From: Gracilaria gracilis | Lineage: Eukaryota > Rhodophyta > Florideophyceae > Gracilariales > Gracilariaceae | Reading direction: 5' to 3' | NCBI GenBank assembly: GCA_030374805.1 | Contig: JARGSG010000262.1 | Span: forward strand, 96,753-160,752 | DNA: 64,000 bases | Notes under the pieces: model-generated | The model's database searches: none | Told to the model about the DNA's origin: nothing | Seen by the model: only the letters and a program-made list of their open reading frames with translations | Translations under genes and position numbers: made by a program | Shown: positions 34,501-43,188 of the stretch, in pieces | How the letters are laid out: the number at the start of each line of letters is the position of its first letter | Position numbering within the stretch: the stretch's first letter is position 1

Positions 34501-35626
34501 AGTAGTGAAGCTGGTGAAATCGCTCTACGGAACTCGAGAAGCTCCGAGGCTTTGGTTCGAGAATCTTTCTTCTTATCTGAAGTCAATTGGATTTCAGCAG
34601 GCAGTATCTCATCCTTGCATGTTTACTTATTCCCGTGGGGACAACTTTGTCATAGTTCTGGCCTACGTTGATGATATCTGTATATTTGGGCCCCCAACTC
34701 TTACAACTTGGACAAAGCAAAAACTTTCAGACCATTATGACGTGAGCGATCTTGGACGTACTGACCTGTACTTAGGTGTCTCCATCAAAGAGACTGATTT
34801 TGCAGTGTACTTGCACCAACAGCCACTAATTGACAGTATTATATCTATATGTAACATGGAATCTGCTACACCTTTGTCACATCCATTGCCAGATGGTCAC
34901 TGTCTGTATGAACCAAGAATTCCAGCAACGGAAGAAGAGTCTCTACATATGGCAAATGTACCTTACAGGGAAGCGCTTGGGTCTTTACTGTTCTTGAGCA
35001 CTCGCACTCGCCCAGAACTCGCTACAGCTGTCTCACTCCTTGGAAAGTTTGCCTCATCGCCAAGGCCAGTGCATTGGAATTCGCTCAAGAATGTTGTTCG
35101 CTACTTAAAAGGCACTCGAAACTTTGCTCTACGACTGCAGAAAGACTTAATGATGAACATTGAAGCTTGGTCTGATGCAGATTGGGGCAGAGACCTTGAA
35201 AGGCGTCGGTCTAGGGGAGGTCACTACATCAGTATTGGAGGCTTTCCAATTATTTGGAGCTCTAAACTTCAAAAATCAACAGCACTGTCAACTTCGGAAG
35301 CTGAGTTTTATGCTTTGTCAGAATGCATACGTCAAGTACAATGGGTACATAATGTCATGCAAGAGATTGAAATGCCGCTTTTGGAACCTATTCCCGTTCG
35401 CCAAGACAACTTGGGTGCGATTCAGTGGTCTAAAGAATATCTTGGCATGAGAAGAGTCAAACACGTTGATATTCGTTTCAATCATGTGTTAGACGCAGTC
35501 AGAGAAAGAGTGGTGGATATTCACTTTGTCTCTTCAAAGCAGAACCATGCGGATCTGATGACGAAATCACTCACTGGAAGTCTATTCATTGTCCATCGTA
35601 ATGCGCTTTGCGTTGCTCCCTTCTAA
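31535..35626 (+). CDS. Copia gag-pol polyprotein, intact (1,363 aa)
   Basis: ATG at 31,535 (MEMDKIRIKPFDEKEDY), chosen because upstream codons lie in the LTR and leader. Order: gag (UBN2-like, residues 1-190); zinc knuckle CGICKRLGHTTKNC near 207; aspartic protease DSG near 295; integrase zinc region (WHWRMAHA...CVPC) near 483-510; integrase core with D near 541, D near 603 (HSDGGKEF) and E near 638 (NGLAERYVG); RT with YVDD near 1044; RNase H (SDADWGRD...STSEAEFYAL) from 1212. Integrase before RT defines Ty1/Copia. No stop or shift is seen and every catalytic residue I can locate is present. It directs reverse transcription and integration of its own RNA. Confidence 0.95.
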   Translation: MEMDKIRIKPFDEKEDYKLWRIRVEAACDAKGIGTVLQQNRNPFTSDDEKRKEFEENQKKASGIIIAALSNEALRVVQSEIGHPNKMLKRLDDRYASKSTASRIAKMCELVTLRYSSIDQNMGRHIDKMAGILEQLASMDTKLPEELSVALLVSSISAAQLNPVCAAIKTLPSENVKWDSVASRLLDENRSLANNRSERTHSARPKCGICKRLGHTTKNCYLNPRNPNNRLNLQDKKSTDTRKNSTYNQALNKKERQKDNNESNQQYKTNRNRAAVARTRAMTIRSQNSDLLMLDSGTTTHLTPHTSRLNDSQSCHVPISLGDDSTIYATEQGTRSVKWSFEGTETSVCLSNTLASPELAMSLLSLPALTAKGIAVLFLPEEALLIDIDNDFQIIGSAPKHSDGLYYIAEDFRHSSFSTAARKNYAFMAKVRSLIGQTSSSSSPSNSTNDQTDPNEQHEVVDDTIDTTVNAATNDLKSDVTIWHWRMAHAVPTKEIHRMIKQNLLPQNKEFNSDCVPCSSGKFRKAYLGSLTSRSQVGHLHIDVTETGTESGDGHRYYLIIVDEFSRYIYGKALQNKGEASVHIITFRNWFERQSGKNVLSLHSDGGKEFLRAQKHFQKLGINISQTSAYTPSSNGLAERYVGIPQGSIRAALSHAKLPKTFWNYALKQVIDARNMAPHRSTERIPHVTLFNEYPPYAKHLKAFGCRALVLCKEKELRKMDPKLREGINLGHIQGGMYHILTSEGVVQTKHVRFLESEFPGLSLLNNTSPDVQETHDDHPLFGIPDPDEVDAFEDDTSVLTSLTHYPNKDSTYDPDLGGYPSDVENDPSTASCTVAQILPSEISTGDEPTLRQALKSPEASYWMEGIRKEFETILKLGTYIDADHDHRKPIPSGIILRLKRDHNGSPSRFKARLVARGNFQHNCNKPELYAPVLNFELFRLVLAVSIAKGWDRQHVDIKGAFLHASIPEDNPIWIRLPKIPGVPEADGRVVKLVKSLYGTREAPRLWFENLSSYLKSIGFQQAVSHPCMFTYSRGDNFVIVLAYVDDICIFGPPTLTTWTKQKLSDHYDVSDLGRTDLYLGVSIKETDFAVYLHQQPLIDSIISICNMESATPLSHPLPDGHCLYEPRIPATEEESLHMANVPYREALGSLLFLSTRTRPELATAVSLLGKFASSPRPVHWNSLKNVVRYLKGTRNFALRLQKDLMMNIEAWSDADWGRDLERRRSRGGHYISIGGFPIIWSSKLQKSTALSTSEAEFYALSECIRQVQWVHNVMQEIEMPLLEPIPVRQDNLGAIQWSKEYLGMRRVKHVDIRFNHVLDAVRERVVDIHFVSSKQNHADLMTKSLTGSLFIVHRNALCVAPF

Positions 35627-35639
35627 GGTCGAGGGGGGG

Positions 35640-35846
35640 TGTCGGCATTACGACCACTTATATTTGATTCATATTGTTTGTTATTGATTACTTGTATGGT
35701 CTTAATTTGATATTCAGTACTCACGACCATTTACTCCCTATTTGTTATACACTATCTTTGTCTATAAAAGGTCTCTTGATGAGAGTCCTAGTGGCTCTCA
35801 TCTTCGAGACAACTCCATTGTCATTCCACTATTGTTCTCTCTGATA
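35640..35846 (+). repeat. 3' LTR of Copia element
   Basis: 207 bp, no difference from the 5' LTR found by eye. Preceded by polypurine GAGGGGGGG (35,631-35,639). Confidence 0.95.
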
Positions 35847-36006
35847 GTGGTGCGCATAAAAGCCTCTCGCTCTGCGGGAGGCAACCCACGAAAGAACGAA
35901 CTCAAGCTTCGCGGGTGTGCCCTTTGTTTGTTCTCCTCTCCTCTATTCAACCCACCGGTCCTCCGTCCCGTCCTTCCTTGTCTGTCTCGGCCCGACGTCC
36001 GTCAAC

Positions 36007-36016
36007 AAAGCGCTTT
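36007..36016 (+). promoter_or_regulatory. palindrome at the LTR/leader junction of Gypsy A2
   Basis: AAAGCGCTTT spans the last LTR base and the first nine leader bases. The same 10-mer occupies the same place in A1 (7153-7162) and A3 (47,845-47,854). No TGG primer-binding site is present. Confidence 0.6.
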
Positions 36017-36068
36017 GATTTCGAAAGAGTAGGAGTGTCGTAGCCGAGTGCGGATAATTCGAACTGTC

Positions 36069-39000
36069 ATGGCCACCTCGAACTACGGTGTTGTGTCGGT
36101 TATTCAACCACCGTTGTTGAAATCTGTCGATCAACCATCGTTAATCAAGTTTGAGACGGCGTATGCAGCGTACAGGGCGAAAGTGGACGACATCAACAAA
36201 GATCGAGACGAATCCGCCAAGCTTTCAGTTGCTTCTATCAAAGATTGCATGGAGTCTTCTACGCTCCATGCTCTCTGTCTCATGGGAGAGATCGGAGACG
36301 CAACCACCGTCGAGGAAGCAACTGCTGAAGACGTAAAGTCGTGGTTTGACACGGCTTCCACGTATCACGCCAAGGATCTTTCAGAACGCATCGACGCCGC
36401 GTTACGTAATGTATCGTTCAAACCAAACAAGGAGGATCCGTCTGGTGGTGTGGTCAACTCCGTCATTCAGGTCATCACCTCACTCGACGAGAACAATGCG
36501 TCAGAGGTACTGAAGGACACTGATATGGCTAAGAAGTTATTAGATCGGCTTGTGAACAAGTTTCAGCCCGATGTCTTGAAGGAAAGGATCAAGATGCTAC
36601 GCCGCGGCTGGACAAAGAAGCAGCTCTCCGATATCAGGTTATTCAAAGACGAAGTAGCCAACATCGCCTTAGAGATCACCTTGACGGAGGCAGCACTGTC
36701 TCGAGTTCACCCTCAGAGAGCCAAACAACTTCGTGACAGTTCTTCTCGTAAGCAGCCGTCTTCTGCAAAGACTGCGAAGCAGAGCAGGAACAACAGTTCG
36801 GACCACAGCGCGAAGGCTCGTCGTCCCGGGAAGCGCAAACAATCGGAATGGTCAGAACCCTGCTTGAACGAACGTTGCGAAGGGGTACATCGTCTGAAGG
36901 ACTGCCCTAACACGACTCCGGAATTGAAACGAGAGTTGTTTGAAAGGCACTACGGCAAAAGCGAGAGGAAGAGGGCAAAGAGTGTCAAAGCTACAGCTTC
37001 TAACAGTCCAAATTCTCCCGATGCAAGCGAAAGCCGTTTTCGCGTGGCTCTCGAGAACAAGCTGTTCGACGTGTCACTCGGGGATTCAGGTGCTGATTTC
37101 AGCGCAATTGACAAAGACGTTTACAACAAGCTCACGTCTACAATTTCCGGCCTGCAAGTGAAGGTTCTTGACAAGCCCTTACTTTTAGAAGGCGCCTTCA
37201 AGAACGATCACGGACCCACCGCCCACGCAACTCATACCGTAATACTCTCTGTCACAATATTCCTCCCCGGATCGAACATTCCGGTTAGGGTGCGTGGTGT
37301 TGAGTTCTTTGTCGTCGAACAGCAAATGGACGAGATTCTACTTGGTCGCCCGTTCCTTAACTCAATCGGGTTCAATCTTGGAGAACACCTCGCCCGTGTC
37401 AGGGACGAGATACACGACAAGCACGTGCAGGATCTGGACATTAAGCGTGTCAAACTTGCTCCAGCGAAGTATCAGGGACTGTCGTACATGAGTGCAGACG
37501 ACGATCCGATTGAATTACCAGAGTGCCTTGCGGCAGGCATCGGAACAGACACCAAGGAATCTATCGATCAGGCTTTCGCAAAGATTCAATCCGAAGCGAA
37601 AAGCAACGGAATGTCCTCAAGCGGCCAGGAAAAGTTGTCCGCACTGCTGAAACATTACCGAGATTGCTTTCGTATAAAGCTTGGGTCAGACCCACCGGTG
37701 AATGTGGCACCTCTTTCCATCACTCCAGCTGAGAATGCGAAGCCATATCGCTCCCCGCAAAGACGATACGCACCTCAGCAAAGGGATTTTCTCATCCAGT
37801 CCATTCGTGAACTAGAGGCTATTGGAGCCATCTACAAGAATCCGTCAGCCAGATGGGCTTCACCGGCACTCGCCGTGCCAAAGCCTGGCTCGACGAAACT
37901 CAGATTCACAGTAGACCTTCGTGGGCCCAACGCTCGTACTGTACCGATACAGTCTGCTATGCCCCATTTGGAGTCGCTCTTCCAGGATGTCACGGGAAGC
38001 AAGTGCTTCGCTAACATTGACCTTGCACATGGTTATTGGCAGGTACCACTTTCCGAAGAATCGCAAGAAATGATGTCGATTCAAACGCCAATCGGCGTGT
38101 ACTCCTCTAAACGCCTCTTGCAGGGCGGTAGCGATTCTGGAAACCATTTCCAGGCCGTTCTTGCGGAGAAGTTCGATGGCAGGGTGGACAAAATGATACA
38201 ATGGCTCGACGACTTTCTGCTTTACGCAGGGAATGAAGACGAATTGTTTGCAAATCTCGAAGCCTTTCTTACTGTATGCCAGCAAATAGGTTTGAAGATC
38301 CACGCCGAGAAAACTACGCTGTTTGCCCGTGAAGTTCAGTTTTGTGGCAGGATTATCTCGTCAACAGGAATTCAGTATCACCTCCGTCACTATGAGGTTC
38401 TCGTTGGTATGCGGAAGCCAACGTTCGCCGGCGAGCTTCAACAGTTCGTGTGCGCCACGAACTGGATGCGTAACGCCATCCCAGCGTATTCGAAACGCAT
38501 CGCTCCCTTGCACCAACTACTTGAAAGTTGCTATGCATCTGTGGGGAAAAGAACGAAACGCTCCCTGAGCAATCTTTCCATCACCAACTCATGGGGCGCA
38601 GAACATGATTCCGCTTTTGCGGACATCAAACAGCAACTGAGTGCTTCAGTACAGCTTGCTCATCCTAAGGAGCATCACGACTTATGCCTTTTCACCGATG
38701 CATCGGACACACACTGGGCCGCGGTTCTCACCCAGGTGCCCTCGAAAGATCGTCGCAGGGCCATTCATGAGCAGCGGCATGAGCCATTATGCTTTCTTTC
38801 CGGATCATTCTCTGGATCAGCTGCAAACTGGTCAGTGCCCGAGAAAGAGGGATTCGCGATTGTGGAGTCCATGTGTCGCTTAGATTACTTGGTCATAGGA
38901 CGGGAAGTCAACATCTTTACCGACCATGCCAACTTAGTATATCTGTACGACCCTTATGGAAGAAACCCTGGTATTCCGAGACAAACGGCAAACAAGTTGA

Positions 39001-40673
39001 TGCGCTGGGCAATCAAACTCAGTGCATTCCGTTATGTTGTTGAACACTTGCCAGGAGAATTCAACGTTTGGGCAGATATGTTGACGCGTTGGGCTGTCAA
39101 CCCGAAGCGGACAGTGAATGCTCTTAAGGTGCTACGTGTCAAGGCGCTGATGGTCGCACCCATCAATCCCGGAACAAATGCCAACTTAGACTGGCCTTCT
39201 CTTGAAGATATTAGGAAAGTACAGTCTGCCTCGAAGGAACTGCATCCAATGGGATTTCGGAAGGCGAGGAACGGTATTCGGGACTCGAGGGACATACTCT
39301 GGATCCCCACGAACTCTGACCTCCTCAAACTGCGAATTGTTATCGCCGCGCACACGGGACATGGTGGACACAGAAGCTCGAATGTCACACTCACTACTAT
39401 CAAGGCATACTTCTACTGGAAGGGCATGGATGAAGATGTGAAGTCTTTCGTGAAGACTTGTATTCACTGTTTGTGCACAGCTCCAGCAAAAACAATTGCT
39501 CGCCCGCTAGGACATGCATTGCACGCTGAGCAACCCAACGAGCTGTTGCATTTTGACTTTTGCTATATGTCCCCTGCTGAAGATGATTTCTTGTATGTGC
39601 TCGTGCTGAAGGACGACCACAGTGGATACGTCTGGTTGGTTCCTACTACAGAAACAACGGCTCACGTCGTCGCACAGGAATTGATTCGATGGTTTGCTGC
39701 CTTTGGTGTCGTCACAAACTGGGTATCTGATCGTGGATCGCATTTCAAGAACGAAGTCGTAAGGCATCTGAAGGACAAGACGAAGTCATCTCACCACTTC
39801 ACCTTGGCATATTGCCCTTGGTCCAATGGTACTGTTGAAGTAGTTTGCCGAGAGCTGCTCCGAGCTTGTAGGGCTCTTCTCTCCGAATACCAACTTCCGC
39901 ACAACTGCTGGCCGAGTATTCTGCCCGTCGTGCAGTCCGTGCTGAACAGCTCAATACTTGAACGTCTCGGAAACCGTTGCCCCCTTACGGTTTTCACAGG
40001 TCACCAACAGGATACTCCTCTAGCAGCAATATCGAAGAAAGTGGATGGAACACGTCGCATTATCTCGCCAGAAAACATTCACGCTACTCAGTTGAGGAAT
40101 ATTGAGTCAATGCAGCGAGCCTTTCTCGAGATGCACAAAGATGTTTCTGCACGATCTACAAAGAAACGACAGAAAGCTGTTGAGTCTCACAACAGGAAGG
40201 TCAACGTGAGACCTGTGAACTTTGCTGAAGGCGATTTTGTGCTTCGTGGTGTATTGCAACGAGAACGGAGTCGAAAACCTTCTTTGAAGTGGATAGGTCC
40301 GTATCGCGTCGTTGAGTGCAGGTCTGAGTACATCTTCGTGGTTGAATCTCTCATGGACGGAAACAAGCTTGAAGTGCACGGGCGAAGGTTGCAGTTTTTC
40401 CGCAACAAAGACTACGAGGTCACTGAAGAGCTGCGCAACTATCTCTCATATCAGCAAGGGGAATTGCTCGTGGTAGACAGGTTTGAAGACATCCGGCGCA
40501 AGAAAGGCACAGTAGAATTGCTGGTCAAGTGGCGCGGTTTTTCCGATGAAGAGACGGACTGGGTTACTTTGTCGTCGCTCCGCGACGACGTTCCGGCACT
40601 AGTGAAGGAGTACCTGGAGGACGTCTCTGAGACTGGGACCAATCGGCAGCGCAACATTGCCGTAACTCTTTAG
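36069..40673 (+). CDS. Gypsy A2 gag-pro-pol polyprotein, intact (1,534 aa)
   Basis: ATG at 36,069 (MATSNYGVVSVIQPP), matching the A3 start. Order: gag; variant zinc knuckle C-x4-C-x3-H-x4-C near residue 263; DSG protease near 338; RT with WLDDF near 712; RNase H (FTDASDTHW) near 876; HHCC and D-D-E integrase (HFDFCYMSP, SDRGSHFK, NGTVEVVCRE) about 1090-1260; C-terminal chromodomain (RFEDIRRKKGTVELLVKWRGF) about 1468-1520. The single ORF has no gag stop, so Gag and Pol are made as one chain. RT has Trp where most RTs have Tyr or Phe before x-D-D. The chromodomain probably tethers integration to marked chromatin. Confidence 0.95.
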   Translation: MATSNYGVVSVIQPPLLKSVDQPSLIKFETAYAAYRAKVDDINKDRDESAKLSVASIKDCMESSTLHALCLMGEIGDATTVEEATAEDVKSWFDTASTYHAKDLSERIDAALRNVSFKPNKEDPSGGVVNSVIQVITSLDENNASEVLKDTDMAKKLLDRLVNKFQPDVLKERIKMLRRGWTKKQLSDIRLFKDEVANIALEITLTEAALSRVHPQRAKQLRDSSSRKQPSSAKTAKQSRNNSSDHSAKARRPGKRKQSEWSEPCLNERCEGVHRLKDCPNTTPELKRELFERHYGKSERKRAKSVKATASNSPNSPDASESRFRVALENKLFDVSLGDSGADFSAIDKDVYNKLTSTISGLQVKVLDKPLLLEGAFKNDHGPTAHATHTVILSVTIFLPGSNIPVRVRGVEFFVVEQQMDEILLGRPFLNSIGFNLGEHLARVRDEIHDKHVQDLDIKRVKLAPAKYQGLSYMSADDDPIELPECLAAGIGTDTKESIDQAFAKIQSEAKSNGMSSSGQEKLSALLKHYRDCFRIKLGSDPPVNVAPLSITPAENAKPYRSPQRRYAPQQRDFLIQSIRELEAIGAIYKNPSARWASPALAVPKPGSTKLRFTVDLRGPNARTVPIQSAMPHLESLFQDVTGSKCFANIDLAHGYWQVPLSEESQEMMSIQTPIGVYSSKRLLQGGSDSGNHFQAVLAEKFDGRVDKMIQWLDDFLLYAGNEDELFANLEAFLTVCQQIGLKIHAEKTTLFAREVQFCGRIISSTGIQYHLRHYEVLVGMRKPTFAGELQQFVCATNWMRNAIPAYSKRIAPLHQLLESCYASVGKRTKRSLSNLSITNSWGAEHDSAFADIKQQLSASVQLAHPKEHHDLCLFTDASDTHWAAVLTQVPSKDRRRAIHEQRHEPLCFLSGSFSGSAANWSVPEKEGFAIVESMCRLDYLVIGREVNIFTDHANLVYLYDPYGRNPGIPRQTANKLMRWAIKLSAFRYVVEHLPGEFNVWADMLTRWAVNPKRTVNALKVLRVKALMVAPINPGTNANLDWPSLEDIRKVQSASKELHPMGFRKARNGIRDSRDILWIPTNSDLLKLRIVIAAHTGHGGHRSSNVTLTTIKAYFYWKGMDEDVKSFVKTCIHCLCTAPAKTIARPLGHALHAEQPNELLHFDFCYMSPAEDDFLYVLVLKDDHSGYVWLVPTTETTAHVVAQELIRWFAAFGVVTNWVSDRGSHFKNEVVRHLKDKTKSSHHFTLAYCPWSNGTVEVVCRELLRACRALLSEYQLPHNCWPSILPVVQSVLNSSILERLGNRCPLTVFTGHQQDTPLAAISKKVDGTRRIISPENIHATQLRNIESMQRAFLEMHKDVSARSTKKRQKAVESHNRKVNVRPVNFAEGDFVLRGVLQRERSRKPSLKWIGPYRVVECRSEYIFVVESLMDGNKLEVHGRRLQFFRNKDYEVTEELRNYLSYQQGELLVVDRFEDIRRKKGTVELLVKWRGFSDEETDWVTLSSLRDDVPALVKEYLEDVSETGTNRQRNIAVTL

Positions 40674-40712
40674 TAACTATCAATTGTTTGCACATAAATA
40701 GTTACGGGGCGC

Positions 40713-41079
40713 TGTTGTCTATTGTACAGCACCGTTGCCTGGTCGGGTTGAATTCTCTGTAACGAAGTATACAGTGCCACGTAGGTGCTGCATATGCAGT
40801 CAGCGTCTGATTTATGACCTTCTGACGACAATTCAGTACTGTGCCTAGTCAAGCGTAATGGTCTTCGTAGTTTCTACAATATACAATCTTGTGCTCTCAG
40901 CAGACAACTGAGAGTCGAGTGGTGCGCATAAAAGCCTCTCGCTCTGCGGGAGGCAACCCACGAAAGAACGAACTCAAGCTTCGCGGGTGTGCCCTTTGTT
41001 TGTTCTCCTCTCCTCTATTCAACCCACCGGTCCTCCGTCCCGTCCTTCCTTGTCTGTCTCGGCCCGACGTCCGTCAACA
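40713..41079 (+). repeat. 3' LTR of Gypsy A2
   Basis: 367 bp, identical by eye to the two pieces of the left LTR. It contains hairpin CTCTCAG/CTGAGAG followed by the TATA-like GCGCATAAAAGCC at 40,923-40,935, the counterpart of ACGCATAAAAGGCC in the A1/A3 LTR. Confidence 0.95.
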
Positions 41080-41084
41080 AAGAA

Positions 41085-41612
41085 CGCACCTTGTTTCTAA
41101 ACAACGTGTTGAATGGAATTAGGCGCAGACTTGGCTATGACGTCATAGATGTAAGAAGTGCAGTGTGGTCAACACTGCAGCATATTGGCACATCAGGAAC
41201 ACTAGAAAGTATAGAGTTTGCTTATCGTCCCAACTGGAATGAAAGTGCCGAGACCATTACGAACGCAGTCACATCCGGCCTCCGAGATTTGGACCTCGTG
41301 CTCAACTCCAGCGGTCAGCCATGGATCTACACAAGACCATATACTTTTGAACAGCAAAACGCCTTAATGGCAATCGTGAAGCCGTACCGAATTTCTCACG
41401 GATGGCTTCTGCTTTGCGCTATACTCGTCAGCGTGATACACATTGTGACAAATTCGTTCGCAACGCATTTTACGGAAGTTGCTTACATCGCAATGAAGGA
41501 ATTAATGGCAGATGACTGCGTGCTTGGACCGCTCGCAGAAAGCAAGTCGGAAGCGATAGACGTTGACTTGAGAAGCTTACAAAGTTTCGGAACGAATAAT
41601 AACAACAGTTAG
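41085..41612 (+). pseudogene. membrane protein, 3' part after Gypsy A2
   Basis: It resumes the frame left at 31,023 (…RRQE, then RTLFLNNVLNGIRRR). A soluble domain comes first (FAYRPNWNESAETITNAV). A hydrophobic segment (WLLLCAILVSVIHIVTNSFA, about 41,404-41,463) and a short tail ending NNNNS follow. The stop at 41,610-41,612 is followed by AATAAA at 41,619-41,624. The in-frame resumption shows that the gene was open when A2 inserted. With its 5' part 10 kb away behind two retrotransposons, it is presumably inactive. No family recognised. Confidence 0.6.
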
Positions 41613-41618
41613 CATAAT

Positions 41619-41624
41619 AATAAA
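41619..41624 (+). terminator. polyadenylation signal AATAAA
   Basis: Seven bases after the stop codon of the split membrane-protein gene. Confidence 0.45.
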
Positions 41625-42608
41625 GCATTATGAAAGACAAAGACATAATTATGAAGACGGTGCGAACATAGAGCCCATGAATAATTAGATGTTGAAGTGA
41701 CTAAGCTTCTATTTTTTGCAATATCCTAGCCACACGACGTAGTAATTCTTACGTACATTACATGCCAAAAACATTGGGTGGAATCTTCAACCTGAAATTT
41801 TGGTATTTCTCGTTAAAATTATGCACTTTTTGGTCTGTTCAAGGTAAAGGGCCGGCCCCTGGACAAATCACATAATATGTCACGGGGCACAGGTGTGTCT
41901 CCTTGCGAACGTGTACACGGAAGCCACGTCCGCATGGCTGGCCAGTTCATAGACGGTGACCAAGGGTGGCACCACGTTGCACACGCACAAAGATCAGTCG
42001 GCGGGACGCTTGTCTTACAGGTGGCTTCAAGCATCTCATCGTGCGCGCTCTCAGCACGAAGAGTTTGTTGCCGCTGAGCGCGTGATGTGAGAGAGGAACA
42101 AAACGCGATCGACGGCGGCGACGCAGCAAAACGACGGCGACGAGGTGGCAGATCCAGCGTAGCTCAGTAGCTCCACTGAGCGCAAATTAGATCATCCTTC
42201 CGCTCACTCTCGTTCAAATAAATCCACTTACAACATCCATACTTTTCCTTCAACAAGCGAGCTTCACTACCTTCGTAGATACTGCAGAAAACAACTCCAT
42301 CGAGCCTTTGGGAACGTTGCCCCGTCAAACTCGAATATTTCAATGCGTGAGTGATGGCGAGGAAACGCTGCAGTTGCTGTGCGATGCAAGATCGCGGAAA
42401 GAATGGTCGAGAATACTTTATCTGTAAGTGCTAGCATAGTTCAGAGCAAGTCCATATTGAGCAATAGCGCCTTTCTCAAGTCGTTTTGATCGGTGTCAGT
42501 GGCGCGTACACACAGACCAGTAATACAAATTCCATCGATAATCGCCTCCCCGTTCTCGTCTCTAGAGTTATTGTACAATCCATCTATATTTCTTTGGTTC
42601 ATCGCACA
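41625..42608. other. intergenic, mostly nothing recognised
   Basis: A 53-codon minus-strand frame with an ATG at 42,602 (MNQRNIDGLYNNSRDENGEA) is protein-like, but too short and unsupported to call a gene. Confidence 0.4.
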
Positions 42609-42695
42609 GCTCCTACAGGCTAGAAAACTGGCAATTAGCCCAATTTGCAAAACCAGTATTGGGAAATTCAGCTAGAAAAGTAGTGTTGACAGTAG
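42609..42695 (+). repeat. dispersed hairpin repeat, copy 1 left part
   Basis: The sequence from GCTCCTACAGG through AAAACTGGCAATTAGC to CAGCTAGAAAAGTAG matches 57,526-57,600. Gypsy A3 splits it; the rest (CTACTGTTCTGGAG) is at 48,317-48,340. Confidence 0.6.
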
Positions 42696-43153
42696 TGTTG
42701 TTGGATGTTGGCTGATAAAGGGAATTCTGGATCAGGCGCCAACTACGGTAGAGGGGTTGGAAAGAAGGAGAAAGATTGAGGCAGCTAGACAGAGCGGGCA
42801 CACCCACACGAAGTTGCTCTTCTGTGTGAGTCACCGTCCAGGAGGAAGGACGGCCTTTTATGCGTACCCCAGCCAAGCCAGTTGACTGCTGACTTGACAG
42901 ACGTGATTGCACTTGTACATCACGCTAGCAGCCAAAGGTTCCGCAGGAACCAGATGGTAGGCGTCTAGAAAACTATCTGACGTAACTCTGACTACGCAAT
43001 TTCCCGTACTGTCCGTTTGTTGACGTACTGCACGTTTATCTCGATTTGCGCGCATATGCGTACGCGGCTTAGTCCTGACGTCAGCCAAGACATGTATGAT
43101 GCATTGATGTATGTCCAACGCAGAGCGGCAACGGTGATGCAGAGTAGACAACA
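42696..43153 (-). repeat. 3' LTR of copy A3
   Basis: 458 bp, same sequence as the A1 LTRs, including TGACGTCA (about 43,076-43,083) and the minus-strand CATAAAAG box. Confidence 0.94.
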
Positions 43154-43188
43154 GCGCCCCGTAAGAATTGAAGAGCAGAATGAAAATC

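Larger units (their letters stand above)
31235..35846 (+). mobile_element. Ty1/Copia retrotransposon, intact and nested
   Basis: 4,612 bp, with 207-bp LTRs at 31,235-31,441 and 35,640-35,846 that appear identical, beginning TG and ending TA. Target-site duplication GTGGT lies at 31,230-31,234 and 35,847-35,851. A single uninterrupted ORF carries all Copia domains in Copia order. The primer-binding site is of the half-tRNA type and a G-rich polypurine tract (35,631-35,639) abuts the 3' LTR. It sits inside the left LTR of Gypsy A2, just upstream of that LTR's TATA-like box, so it arrived after A2. Structurally it is competent for transposition. Confidence 0.97.
31024..41079 (+). mobile_element. 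Gypsy chromovirus, copy A2, with nested Copia element
   Basis: A plus-strand Gypsy element with 367-bp LTRs. The right LTR is 40,713-41,079. The left LTR is split by the Copia insertion into 31,024-31,234 and 35,852-36,007. Target-site duplication AAGAA lies at 31,019-31,023 and 41,080-41,084. Excluding the Copia it is about 5.4 kb. The two LTRs look identical by eye. The polypurine tract TTACGGGGCGC (40,702-40,712) and the post-LTR sequence AAGCGCTTTG are shared with A1 and A3. The LTR and protein are clearly divergent from them, so A2 is a sister subfamily. It interrupts the host membrane-protein gene. Confidence 0.96.
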
